Source of the DNA: Microbacteriaceae bacterium X2B
GTDB taxonomy: Bacteria > Actinomycetota > Actinomycetes > Actinomycetales > Microbacteriaceae
Reading direction: 5' to 3'
Assembly: GCA_005502445.1 (NCBI GenBank)
Contig: SCPB01000024.1
Coordinates: 1-34,857 of the forward strand
DNA: 34,857 bases
Shown: positions 16,117 to 22,970 of the stretch, piece after piece
How the letters are laid out: each line of letters begins with the position of its first letter
Position numbering within the stretch: position 1 is the stretch's first letter
Program-made: the position numbers and the translations under genes
The notes under the pieces: model-generated
What the model saw: only the letters and a program-made list of their open reading frames with translations
Database searches by the model: none
Told to the model about the DNA's origin: nothing

Positions 16117-16202
16117 ATCTGCGCACCCTCCTGTGCTCGCGCATCACGGTACTCGTTCTTATCCTCACGAGGGGCTCAAGTCTCGGCGTCGGAGGTTCGC
16201 AG

Positions 16203-16217
16203 TAGTGTGACCGTGTG
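16203..16217 (+). promoter_or_regulatory. Leaderless promoter -10 box for the restriction cassette
   Basis: TAGTGT (16203-16208) matches TANNNT and lies 6 nt before GTG 16215, with no ribosome site between. The cassette transcript probably begins at the start codon. Confidence 0.5.
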
Positions 16218-17018
16218 TCCACCTCCCGCGATGATGACTACCGAGAGCTGCTACTCGCGCCTCTGCTGACGTCCGCCCTGTACCTGCCGAAAATGGGTGG
16301 CGCTGACGCGGTCGACTTCCACGGTTTCCAAGAGCTCTACGGAGTCGACCCGTTCTATCACTGGATGGGCCTCGACACTGAGCTGATGTATGCGGCGCAC
16401 AAGGCCGCAGGTGGGATGACCTCCGTCTACCGACAACTTGGAATCGGCGCGGAGAGGCTCTTCCGCGCACTGCTCAAAGACCAACTCGGGCTATCCGCTT
16501 CGCAGGTCGTGTGGAGCTACACAGTGGTCGAGGAATCGACGACGGGCGGCTCTGCCCGCTCTCACACGCTCACGCTCGACGGTCGCGCAGAGATGTCCGA
16601 GATAGTGGACGCGGCGGCACGGGCGCGCGTCGGTGAATGGGTGGCTGCGCAAGCCGCCCGCCTCGACATCACGATTCCACTGCACGGCGCCGTGTTCGAA
16701 GTCCGACAGGGTTACAAGTCCGCCGACTCGAAGCGGCAGAACGCGGACATCGCAAATGCGACTCAGGCATTGGGACACGGGTATCTTCCCGTGCTCGCTG
16801 TCATGAGCACTCAGATCAACGCAGTAGTTCACGAGCGATACAACGCGAACAACTGGGCAGTACTTCTCGGGCACACTTCGGACGACCCAATCTCGAGCAC
16901 CTTCGCGTTCTCGAAGCAGGTGCTCGGTTACGACCTCGTCGCATTCTTCGAGCGCAACACCGAACTACTTCGAGCCCAACTCGTCGATGTACTTGCCGCG
17001 CTATTGGAGGCAAAATGA
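16215..17018 (+). CDS. Putative type II restriction endonuclease
   Basis: This 267-aa protein has its stop overlapping the methyltransferase start (ATGA). Position and size suggest the nuclease of a type II restriction-modification system. A possible PD-(D/E)XK-like active site is E162...K168 in AVFEVRQGYKSADSKRQNAD, with further basic residues K173 and R174. This follows a beta-strand-like segment and precedes the helix ANATQALGHG. It might belong to the ApaLI-like endonuclease family, which I cannot confirm from memory. The recognition site is unknown. Start GTG 16215 is set by the -10 box 6 nt before. If it is not the nuclease, it would be another methyltransferase partner. Confidence 0.6.
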   Translation: MSTSRDDDYRELLLAPLLTSALYLPKMGGADAVDFHGFQELYGVDPFYHWMGLDTELMYAAHKAAGGMTSVYRQLGIGAERLFRALLKDQLGLSASQVVWSYTVVEESTTGGSARSHTLTLDGRAEMSEIVDAAARARVGEWVAAQAARLDITIPLHGAVFEVRQGYKSADSKRQNADIANATQALGHGYLPVLAVMSTQINAVVHERYNANNWAVLLGHTSDDPISSTFAFSKQVLGYDLVAFFERNTELLRAQLVDVLAALLEAK

Positions 17019-18244
17019 CCCTGGCTCCCTCACGCCAGAACAAGCACCTGACCTTCCGAGCCAACATGGGTGTGGGCCGCCATGGATGGCTGAGGCTTAC
17101 GCCTGCCTACTCCGTTGGTCTTGTGCGTGACAGAGTCCAGGCTCTACCTCCGGGGTCCACAATCCTCGACCCGTTCTCGGGTACCGGCACGACGCCTCTG
17201 GCCGCTGCTGAACTCGGCCAGACGGGGATCGCGGTCGACGTGAACCCATTCCTGCAATGGCTCGGCACCGCCAAGTTTGCAAACTACTCTGACGCGAATC
17301 TCCTGGCCGCTCGCGCTGCGGTGCAGCGGATCGTCGTGGACGCCAAGCGGCTTGGCAACAATCACGATCTTTGGACTCCGAATCTCTTCAAGATCGAGAA
17401 GTGGTGGAGTGAGTCCAACCTGGCCGTGCTCCGAAACGTGCGGGCCGGAATCGACGCGGAGCCGCTGGGACCCACGCGGGACTTACTGGAGGTCGCTCTG
17501 TGTCGTGTGCTGATTGCCCTTAGTAACGCTGCTTTCAATCACCAATCGATGAGCTTCAAGGAGGGCGACGCCTCCGCGTTCGACGACCTCCAGTTCGCCC
17601 GCGGGCTGCAGACCTACGAGGATGCTGCGCACTCGATCATCGAGTCGGCCGCCCTAGACCTCGAAGGCTCCGCGCGCGTGCTTCTCGGCGACTCTCGAGC
17701 CCTGCCGGAGGACATTGGTCTAGTAGACGCCGTTGTCACCTCGCCGCCCTACGTGAACCGGATGAGCTACATCCGCGAGCTCCGCCCCTACATGTACTGG
17801 ACGCGCCACCTGGACGTTGCCACCGACGCCAGCGAGCTGGATTGGCGCGCTATCGGGGGCACCTGGGGTACGGCAACGAGCAAACTCAACTCCTGGCGGC
17901 CTTCGGAAACCGGCACACCAGTCGACGCCGAGATGGACGACGTTCGGCGGCTGATCGCAGCAAATGGGTCTAAGAGCGGCCCGCTTCTGGCGAACTACGT
18001 CGGAAAGTACTTTCACGACATGTGGGATCACTTTCGCAGCGTCTCAGGCCACGTCCGCTCTGGCGGCACGGTCTCCTACATCATCGGAAACTCCACGTTC
18101 TCAGGCCACATCGTCCCGGCTGAGGTCTGGTACGGCTCGATGCTTGAGGCAGCCGGATTCGAGCAGGTCAAGATCGAGCAGATCCGCAAGCGCAACTCGA
18201 ACAAGGCGCTCTACGAGTACGACGTTACGGCCATCAAGCCGTGA
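17015..18244 (+). CDS. DNA methyltransferase (amino-methyltransferase, TSPPY type)
   Basis: This 409-aa S-adenosylmethionine-dependent enzyme methylates an exocyclic amino group of C (N4) or A (N6). Motif I is LDPFSGTGTT (51-60), followed by the acidic SAM-ribose strand GIAVDVNP. The catalytic motif IV is TSPPY (242-246); a serine there is common in N4-cytosine enzymes. The order I then IV is opposite to the usual beta-class order for SPPY enzymes. The region between them (about 100-230) or after TSPPY may hold target recognition. The ATG follows GGAGG and overlaps the endonuclease stop. It protects self DNA against the neighbouring nuclease, by inference. Confidence 0.88.
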   Translation: MTLAPSRQNKHLTFRANMGVGRHGWLRLTPAYSVGLVRDRVQALPPGSTILDPFSGTGTTPLAAAELGQTGIAVDVNPFLQWLGTAKFANYSDANLLAARAAVQRIVVDAKRLGNNHDLWTPNLFKIEKWWSESNLAVLRNVRAGIDAEPLGPTRDLLEVALCRVLIALSNAAFNHQSMSFKEGDASAFDDLQFARGLQTYEDAAHSIIESAALDLEGSARVLLGDSRALPEDIGLVDAVVTSPPYVNRMSYIRELRPYMYWTRHLDVATDASELDWRAIGGTWGTATSKLNSWRPSETGTPVDAEMDDVRRLIAANGSKSGPLLANYVGKYFHDMWDHFRSVSGHVRSGGTVSYIIGNSTFSGHIVPAEVWYGSMLEAAGFEQVKIEQIRKRNSNKALYEYDVTAIKP

Positions 18245-18516
18245 CCTTGGTCCGTGCAGCCCACGGCGTGGAGTTGCACGCTGATGGGGTCTCGTACTGG
18301 GTGACACGCGACGGCGAGGAAATTGTCCGCACCCGCGTGGAGACTCTGGCAAACATCACATTCGACGAGGCCGCTAGCGACGCCGACCCTCGACGGGACG
18401 CCTTGGCGAAAGAGCGTGCGTTCTACGACATGCAACGCTCGCGCTCGGAATCGTTTTCCCGACGCGCAAGCAAGGCGCGCAAGTCCGGCGGCAAGGGCGG
18501 GCGCGGCGGGGTTTAG
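18241..18516 (+). CDS. Unknown 91-aa protein, third gene of the restriction cassette
   Basis: GTG 18241 overlaps the methyltransferase stop (GTGA), so it is coupled to that gene. The first half (VRAAHGVELHADGVSYWVTR, then DGEEIVRTRVETLANITF) looks like a compact beta-rich fold. Residues 50-70 are charged and helical (DALAKERAFYDMQRSRSES). The tail RRASKARKSGGKGGRGG is strongly basic and Gly-rich and may bind nucleic acid. No family is recognised. It may modulate the nuclease or methyltransferase or act as a controller, but it has no helix-turn-helix and controllers usually precede the nuclease. Function unassigned. Confidence 0.65.
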   Translation: MTLVRAAHGVELHADGVSYWVTRDGEEIVRTRVETLANITFDEAASDADPRRDALAKERAFYDMQRSRSESFSRRASKARKSGGKGGRGGV

Positions 18517-18547
18517 GCCACTCGATCTGCGTCGCGCCCCGCTTGCC
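18490..18547 (+). terminator. Possible hairpin at the end of the restriction cassette
   Basis: GGCAAGGGCGGGCGCG (18490-18505) can pair with CGCGCCCCGCTTGCC (18533-18547) with small gaps and a 27-nt loop that includes the stop codon. No T-run follows. The remaining bases to 18690 show no gene. Confidence 0.3.
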
Positions 18548-18690
18548 CCGCTATGGGCGGCTTTGGTGGAAGCTCCTCCACAGATCTGCCCCGACCTGTT
18601 TCGAATCCCCGCCCGGTCGCCCGCGAGGTCTTTCGGCGGGGTGAGGGTCACACCTCTATTCGCGCGCGAGAGAGGGAGATTCTTGCGCCG

Positions 18691-18710
18691 AATTGCACGA
18701 AGATTGCACG
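18691..18710. promoter_or_regulatory. Integrase arm-type sites, right end
   Basis: AATTGCACG (18691-18699) and GATTGCACG (18702-18710) repeat with an 11-bp period, the same motif and period as at 11792-11809. They lie 58 bp inside attR. Confidence 0.6.
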
Positions 18711-18727
18711 AGTTGAGCTGGACAAAC

Positions 18728-18766
18728 GGAAGGCCTGATCAAAATGTAACTCTGATCAGGCCTTCC
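18728..18766 (-). terminator. Element-borne terminator for tRNA-Arg
   Basis: GGAAGGCCTGATCA (18728-18741) and TGATCAGGCCTTCC (18753-18766) form a perfect 14-bp stem with an 11-nt loop, directly beyond the tRNA 3' end. On the minus strand it is followed by GTTTG. It would replace the original terminator left behind at attL. Confidence 0.6.
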
Positions 18767-18768
18767 CG

Positions 18769-18818
18769 CTGCGCGCCCGAAGGGACTCGAACCCCTAACC
18801 TTCTGATCCGTAGTCAGA
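18769..18818. repeat. attR: 50-bp direct repeat within tRNA-Arg
   Basis: This segment is identical to 11629-11678. Here the repeat joins the chromosomal 5' half of the tRNA, so the gene is complete. The repeat starts at the anticodon stem, which puts the strand exchange at or after the anticodon loop, as usual for this class of tRNA integrases. Confidence 0.92.
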
Positions 18819-18844
18819 TGCTCTATCCATTGAGCTACGGGCGC
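18772..18844 (-). tRNA. tRNA-Arg (anticodon ACG)
   Basis: This is a complete 73-nt cloverleaf: acceptor GCGCCCG/CGGGCGC, D-stem GCTC/GAGC, anticodon stem TCTGA/TCAGA with loop CTACGGA (ACG, read as ICG for CGN codons), and T-loop TTCGAGT. CCA is not encoded. It is the insertion site of the 7.1-kb element, which supplies its 3' half. A -10-like TATGCT lies at 18873-18868 on the minus strand. Confidence 0.95.
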
Positions 18845-18867
18845 ACTGTCACTTTCGCGACTGAGCG

Positions 18868-18873
18868 AGCATA
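18868..18873 (-). promoter_or_regulatory. -10 box of the tRNA-Arg promoter
   Basis: TATGCT on the minus strand, 24 nt upstream of the mature tRNA 5' end, fits the actinobacterial -10 consensus. No good -35 hexamer is seen. Confidence 0.45.
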
Positions 18874-19000
18874 TCAGCGACGCGAGAGGGTCGCGAATCG
18901 TGCCGAGCACCGCCGGCGAGGGCTGCGCGAGCGTTTCGATGCCTTGCCGATCGGCGGTGCGCGCGAGCAGACTGGGCCGCGCCGAGGCGAGGAGCAGACC

Positions 19001-19597
19001 ATGGACGAGAACGACGCGCGGTCGACGCGCGTGATCAGGCCCCTCACCCTCGAGACCTTCCCCGCGTGGCTCGCCCTCGCCGAGAAGCACAACGGCGTGT
19101 GGGGCGGCTGCTACTGCTCGTACTTCCACGGCGACACCGAGCAGACGGTCAAGAGCGAGTACGACCGCCCGACCTTCAAGCGCCGCCTCGTCGAGGAGGG
19201 CGTCGCGCAGGCCGCGCTCGTCTTCGACGGCGACGCCGCGATCGCCTGGTGCGAGTACGGAAGCCCGATCGAGCTTCCCGGCATCTACCACCGCAAGCAG
19301 TACGATGCGGGCGAGACGAGCCCGGCGCCCTGGCGCATCACGTGCTTCTTCGTCGACCGCGACCATCGGCGGTCCGGCGTCGCCCGAGAGGCACTGGATG
19401 GCGCGCTCGCCCTCATCGCGGAGGCAGGAGGCGGCGAGGTGGTCTCGTTCCCGAACCAGCTGGAGCCCGGCACCCGCACGTCGTCGTCGTTCCTGCACAA
19501 CGGGACTCGCGCGATGTTCGAGAAGGCGGGCTTCACCTTCGAGCGCCGCATCGGCAAGAGCAAGACAGTCATGCGGACGACGGTCGCGCCGGCATGA
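19001..19597 (+). CDS. GNAT-family N-acetyltransferase
   Basis: This 198-aa protein has the GNAT pattern: a beta-strand CFFVDRDHRRSGVAREALDGALALIAEAGG, where RRSGVA is the acetyl-CoA pyrophosphate loop (R/Q-x-x-G-x-A), and a C-terminal segment with MFEKAGFTFERRIG. The N-terminal WGGCYCSYFHGD, with paired cysteines, is a distinct trait of its subfamily. The substrate is unknown. ATG 19001 follows AGGAG about 8 nt upstream. The gene stands alone, 156 nt past the tRNA-Arg. Confidence 0.85.
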   Translation: MDENDARSTRVIRPLTLETFPAWLALAEKHNGVWGGCYCSYFHGDTEQTVKSEYDRPTFKRRLVEEGVAQAALVFDGDAAIAWCEYGSPIELPGIYHRKQYDAGETSPAPWRITCFFVDRDHRRSGVAREALDGALALIAEAGGGEVVSFPNQLEPGTRTSSSFLHNGTRAMFEKAGFTFERRIGKSKTVMRTTVAPA

Positions 19598-19701
19598 TCG
19601 CGCGGGACGGGAGAGGTCCGGCGACAGCGGCCCGAGCGTCGGGCGCTCCTCGCAGCCGTCGGCCCCCTACGCTGGGCGACACACCGCACGAAGGAGAACG
19701 G

Positions 19702-21375
19702 GTGACCGCGACCACCGATGCCCCCACGCTCGACGACCGGCCGCTCGTCAGCCCGCGCCACACGGCGCGACTGCTGCAGGGCACGTTCGCCCTCCTGTTC
19801 CTGCTCGCGACGCTCGTCGTCGTGGCCCTCGAGCCGGCGACCGTCACGAACCCCTTCTACGCAGGCGGCGCGGCGCTGGTGCTCGTCGCTACGGCCTTCC
19901 CGCTCCTCCCCGCCTTCCGCAACGTCCGCTACCGCCCGTGGATGATCGCGATGCCCCTCCTCGACTTCGCCGCGATCCTGCTCATCCGGCTCGAGGGCAC
20001 GGGCGGGATCACCAACCCCATGGTGATGATCCTCACGATGCCCGCCGTGTGGGTGGGGCTCGTGAAGTCGCGGCGCGCGCTCGCCATGCTCATGCCCGCC
20101 GTCCTCGCCGTCGTCGTCCCCGATGCCTTGCTCGTCGCACGGGGCGCCCTCAGCGAATCGACTGCGGATCGTGCGGTCATGCTCATCGCGACCTTCCCGA
20201 TCGTGATGATGTTCGCGGCCGGAGCCGCCTACGCGATGTCATCGATCCTGGCCGGGCGGCAGATGGAGCTCGCCGACGAGCAGCGCCGCCGGGCGGAGGC
20301 GGCAGCCGATGCCGAGCGGGCTCGGAATCTGCTCGACGCCGTCCTCGACACCATCCCTGTCGGAGTCGTGGTCATGTCGCCGACGGGGGAGCGGATCCTG
20401 ATGAATCGCCGCCTGCGCGAGAGCCCCGAGCTCATGGCTGACGGCGCGGACCCGTGGGACGCGATCCAGGAGGTCCGGGCGCTCATGGTCGATCGCGTCA
20501 CCCGCATCGAGGAGGAGCAGTCCGCCTTCCAGCATGCGGCGCGCGGCGAGACGGTCACCGACCGGCTCGTCTGGGTGGGGCTCCCCGGTCAGCAGCAGCA
20601 CGCACTGTCGGTGTCGACCGGCCCCGTGCACACCGACGCTGGCGAGCACCTCGCGAACGTGCTCGTCGTCAGCGACGTGACGGAGTTCATGTACGCGCTC
20701 GAGGCGAAGGACGCCTTCATCGGCACGGTCTCGCACGAGCTGCGAACGCCCCTGACCACGGTGTCGGGCTTCGTCGAGATGCTCGTCGAGCGCGAGCACG
20801 AGTTCCCCGACGACGTTCGCTCGTGGCTGCGGGTGATCGAGCGCAACATCCGTCGGCAGCACATGCTCGTGCGGGATCTGCTCGCGGCCGCCGCGACCCG
20901 CACGGCGCCGATCATCGTCGACCGGCAGCCGAGCGACATCGCAGCCATCGCCAACGAGGCCGCGCTCGCCGTGCAGGGAGAAGCCGAGCAGAAGGGCGTC
21001 GCCATCACCGTCACGGGCGAGGCGTCCGGCCGCGTCGACCCGCTCCGCATGGCGCAGGTGATCGAGAACCTGCTCACGAACGCCGTGCGGTACACGCCGG
21101 CGGGCGGGAGCGTGAGCGTCTCCGTCGGCGGTGACGCCGACCACCTTCACCTCGTCGTGAGCGACACGGGCGTCGGCATCGCGCCGGAGGATCAGGAGCG
21201 GCTGTTCGAGCAGTTCTTCCGCGCGGCCGACGCCCGGGCATCCGCCATTCGGGGCATCGGTCTGGGGCTCGCGATCGTCAAGGCGATCGTCGACGCGCAC
21301 GGCGGCGACGTCGCTCTCGAGAGCGAGCCGGGCCGCGGCACGACGGTGACGGTACGAATCCCGCGGGACGGCTGA
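19702..21375 (+). CDS. Membrane sensor histidine kinase (orphan)
   Basis: This is a 557-aa protein. Residues about 20-190 form five or six membrane segments with hardly any extracytoplasmic loop, so it may sense a membrane or intramembrane signal. A coiled-coil linker (ELADEQRRRAEAAADAERAR) leads to a PAS-like domain (about 215-330). Then come the H-box FIGTVSHELRTPL with phospho-acceptor H345, the N-box QVIENLLTNAVRYTPAGG, the G1 box SDTGVGIAPEDQERLFEQFF and the G2 box GIGLGLAIVKAIVDAHGG. All kinase residues are intact. GTG 19702 follows AAGGAG by 5 nt. No response regulator is next to it, so its partner is elsewhere. Confidence 0.92.
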   Translation: MTATTDAPTLDDRPLVSPRHTARLLQGTFALLFLLATLVVVALEPATVTNPFYAGGAALVLVATAFPLLPAFRNVRYRPWMIAMPLLDFAAILLIRLEGTGGITNPMVMILTMPAVWVGLVKSRRALAMLMPAVLAVVVPDALLVARGALSESTADRAVMLIATFPIVMMFAAGAAYAMSSILAGRQMELADEQRRRAEAAADAERARNLLDAVLDTIPVGVVVMSPTGERILMNRRLRESPELMADGADPWDAIQEVRALMVDRVTRIEEEQSAFQHAARGETVTDRLVWVGLPGQQQHALSVSTGPVHTDAGEHLANVLVVSDVTEFMYALEAKDAFIGTVSHELRTPLTTVSGFVEMLVEREHEFPDDVRSWLRVIERNIRRQHMLVRDLLAAAATRTAPIIVDRQPSDIAAIANEAALAVQGEAEQKGVAITVTGEASGRVDPLRMAQVIENLLTNAVRYTPAGGSVSVSVGGDADHLHLVVSDTGVGIAPEDQERLFEQFFRAADARASAIRGIGLGLAIVKAIVDAHGGDVALESEPGRGTTVTVRIPRDG

Positions 21376-21398
21376 CCCGCAGACACGGAACGATCCGC

Positions 21399-21719
21399 TC
21401 AGGTGACCCGGACGGAGTCGGCGGTGCGCGCGGAGACGTCCTCCGGGAACGAGAGGACGAGGTGACGCCCGAGTGCCATGGCGAGCCGGGCGAGGGTGTC
21501 GATCCTGTTCCGCGCTCCGCCGCCCTCCTCGAGTCGGGAGATCACTGACTGGGTCGTCTTCATGCGCGCGGCAAGCTCTCGCTGACTGAGCCCGGCCGAG
21601 GTGCGCAGGTCGTAGATCAGCTGCCCGAGCGCGAGATCCTGTTCGACTTCGCCGCGTACTTCGTCGCCCACCGCATCCCGCCGCTGCTTCACATCTTCCC
21701 AACGGGAATAGTTCGCCAT
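21399..21719 (-). CDS. XRE-family antitoxin (HigA-like)
   Basis: This 106-aa protein carries a Cro/C1-type helix-turn-helix: LIYDLRTSAGLSQRELAARMKTTQSVISRLEEGG. It lies 11 nt downstream of a HigB/RelE-type toxin, the order typical of HigBA modules. It would neutralise the toxin and repress the pair. ATG 21719 is chosen over ATG 21722 and a more distant start because AAGGAGG then lies 5 nt away; that ribosome site overlaps the toxin stop. The C-terminus after residue 80 is short and polar. Confidence 0.85.
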   Translation of the reverse strand: MANYSRWEDVKQRRDAVGDEVRGEVEQDLALGQLIYDLRTSAGLSQRELAARMKTTQSVISRLEEGGGARNRIDTLARLAMALGRHLVLSFPEDVSARTADSVRVT

Positions 21720-21730
21720 CATGCCCTCCT

Positions 21731-22060
21731 TCACGGGTACTCGATTGCGCATTGCGCGGCAACGCGCTTCGCGCGAGCGATCTCATGCCGCTCGTTCCCA
21801 CGCTGCTTGCGGAAAGTCGTCAGCAGGATGATCCGCCCATCTCTCGTGAACCGGTAGGTGATGCGTCTCGCGGTCTGCCGGAGCGTGAACCGGAGTTCGA
21901 ACAGACCATCGCCGAGCGAGCGAGACAACGGCATGCGAGCTGCCGCACCCGATGTCGCCAGCCTGTCGATGATCACTGCGACCCGGTCCCAGTCGCGCTG
22001 ACCCAGACGGCTGAGCCACGCTTCGATCTCGACATGCAACTCGACTTCAGTCGCTTTCAT
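21731..22060 (-). CDS. HigB/RelE-superfamily toxin (Gp49-like)
   Basis: This 109-aa protein has the pattern of the phage-derived Gp49/HigB family: an N-terminal helical part (EIEAWLSRLGQRDWDRVAVIIDRL), RMPLSRSLGDGLFELRF, RITYRFTRDGRIILLTTFRKQ with the basic catalytic stretch, and a C-terminal EIARAKR. Such toxins cut mRNA at the ribosome. ATG 22060 is chosen; an upstream TTG at 22087 would add nine residues. No clear ribosome site is seen. The pair is flanked by unrelated genes and has no nearby mobile signature. Confidence 0.82.
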   Translation of the reverse strand: MKATEVELHVEIEAWLSRLGQRDWDRVAVIIDRLATSGAAARMPLSRSLGDGLFELRFTLRQTARRITYRFTRDGRIILLTTFRKQRGNERHEIARAKRVAAQCAIEYP

Positions 22061-22135
22061 GATCGCACTGGCGAGATGATCGCACAACTGCGATATGAGG
22101 AGACGTGCACGCGCGAAGCCCGCAGATTCGCCCGG

Positions 22136-22657
22136 TCATCCGATGAGGTAGACCATCCCGCGACCCTCAGCCGCGAGCGACTCGACGAAGTCCCGTGCTC
22201 GCTCGAGATAGTGGAGGACGTAGCGGCGTTCCTCCTCGTCGGTCGCACCGTGAGGGCTGCGCCACGTTCGAGCCCAATCGTCGATCCGCTTCTCGTCCAC
22301 CTCGCGCAGCTGGTCGCGGATGCCGGGCACCTCCTCCGGCAGGATCACCCGCACCCACGGTTCCCAGCCCAGCCCCTGCATGGTCACCTTGCCCTCGAAC
22401 ATCCGGTAAGCGGTTACGGATGCTGGGACCTCAGGGCCTGGTCTCGTGAGTGCTTGGAGGGCCGACCACGCCTTGTCGAGGTAGAGCATGTCGCACGGCG
22501 GCGGGACCTGCTCGAACACGGCGACGCTCGATCTCGCGTGCGGCTCCAACCCCCAGGCGTCGGCGAGCGGATCGCTGGAAAGGATGCTGTGCGGATCGTT
22601 GATCGCCTGCTGTGCGAGCTCGGCATCGAAGGCGTAGGCGTAGTAGCGGATTCCCAT
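22136..22657 (-). CDS. DUF1877-like protein
   Basis: This 173-aa cytoplasmic protein has the hallmark DMLYLDKAWSALQALT (the LDKAWHAL-type motif of DUF1877) and a C-terminal helical region (YVLHYLERARDFVESLAAEGRG). The function of the family is unknown. The N-terminus MGIRYYAYAFDAEL and the middle MFEGKVTMQGLGWEPWV look conserved. It reads in the same direction as the toxin-antitoxin pair with 75 nt between, but nothing shows that they act together. Confidence 0.7.
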   Translation of the reverse strand: MGIRYYAYAFDAELAQQAINDPHSILSSDPLADAWGLEPHARSSVAVFEQVPPPCDMLYLDKAWSALQALTRPGPEVPASVTAYRMFEGKVTMQGLGWEPWVRVILPEEVPGIRDQLREVDEKRIDDWARTWRSPHGATDEEERRYVLHYLERARDFVESLAAEGRGMVYLIG

Positions 22658-22832
22658 GACGCGATCGTGGCGTCGTCATCGCGTCTCGAAAGCCGTGACC
22701 GGCGAACAGTGGGCGCCCTGGATGACCCGCGCTCCTGTGGAGGAGCCGGCCGCAAGAGCGTCGACGAAAAGGTCAACCTCGAGGGGAGGCGTTCCGCCGC
22801 AGAAGCGGCGGCGAGACCAGATGACACGGAAG

Positions 22833-22922
22833 CGGAGACGGAGGGATTTGAACCCTCGGTCCCCTAAACGGGGACTCCACCTTAGCAGGGTGGTGCACTC
22901 GGCCGGACTATGCGACGTCTCC
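22833..22922 (-). tRNA. tRNA-Ser (anticodon GCT)
   Basis: This is a 90-nt class II tRNA with a long variable arm (AGTCCCCGTTTAGGGGACC). The acceptor is GGAGACG/CGTCTCC, the anticodon stem CCACC/GGTGG with loop CTGCTAA, and the T-loop TTCAAAT. It reads AGC/AGU serine codons. A -10-like TATAGT is 18 nt upstream (22945-22940). CCA is not encoded. Confidence 0.95.
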
Positions 22923-22939
22923 TGGCGTGAGCCTCCACC

Positions 22940-22945
22940 ACTATA
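22940..22945 (-). promoter_or_regulatory. -10 box of the tRNA-Ser(GCT) promoter
   Basis: TATAGT on the minus strand matches TANNNT, 18 nt before the tRNA 5' end. It lies between the LCP stop and the tRNA. Confidence 0.45.
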
Positions 22946-22970
22946 GCCCGTGCGGGGCGGATGCTCGTGC

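Larger units (their letters stand above)
11629..18768. mobile_element. 7.14-kb integrative element in tRNA-Arg(ACG), with a restriction-modification cassette
   Basis: Direct evidence is the 50-bp repeat at both ends, an intact tRNA-Arg at the right end with a 3' fragment at the left, and a tyrosine integrase gene immediately inside attL. Repeated 9-10-bp motifs spaced one helical turn apart occur near both ends. The content is integrase, excisionase-like HTH, an unknown 270-aa protein, a small gene hit by an IS256-type element, a putative endonuclease, a methyltransferase and a 91-aa protein. Apart from the IS, codon use is visibly less GC-rich than in the flanking genes. No conjugation, replication or capsid genes are present, so it is a small, non-self-transmissible genomic island or satellite rather than an ICE or full prophage. 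Confidence 0.9.

Noticed and set aside
11679-18768. Prophage or conjugative element
   Set aside because: No capsid, terminase, portal, relaxase or type IV secretion genes are present; only integration, regulation and restriction genes are seen.
18323-19597. A 424-aa frame joining the island's right end, tRNA-Arg and the acetyltransferase
   Set aside because: It reads through a tRNA gene; the acetyltransferase has its own ATG and ribosome site at 19001.
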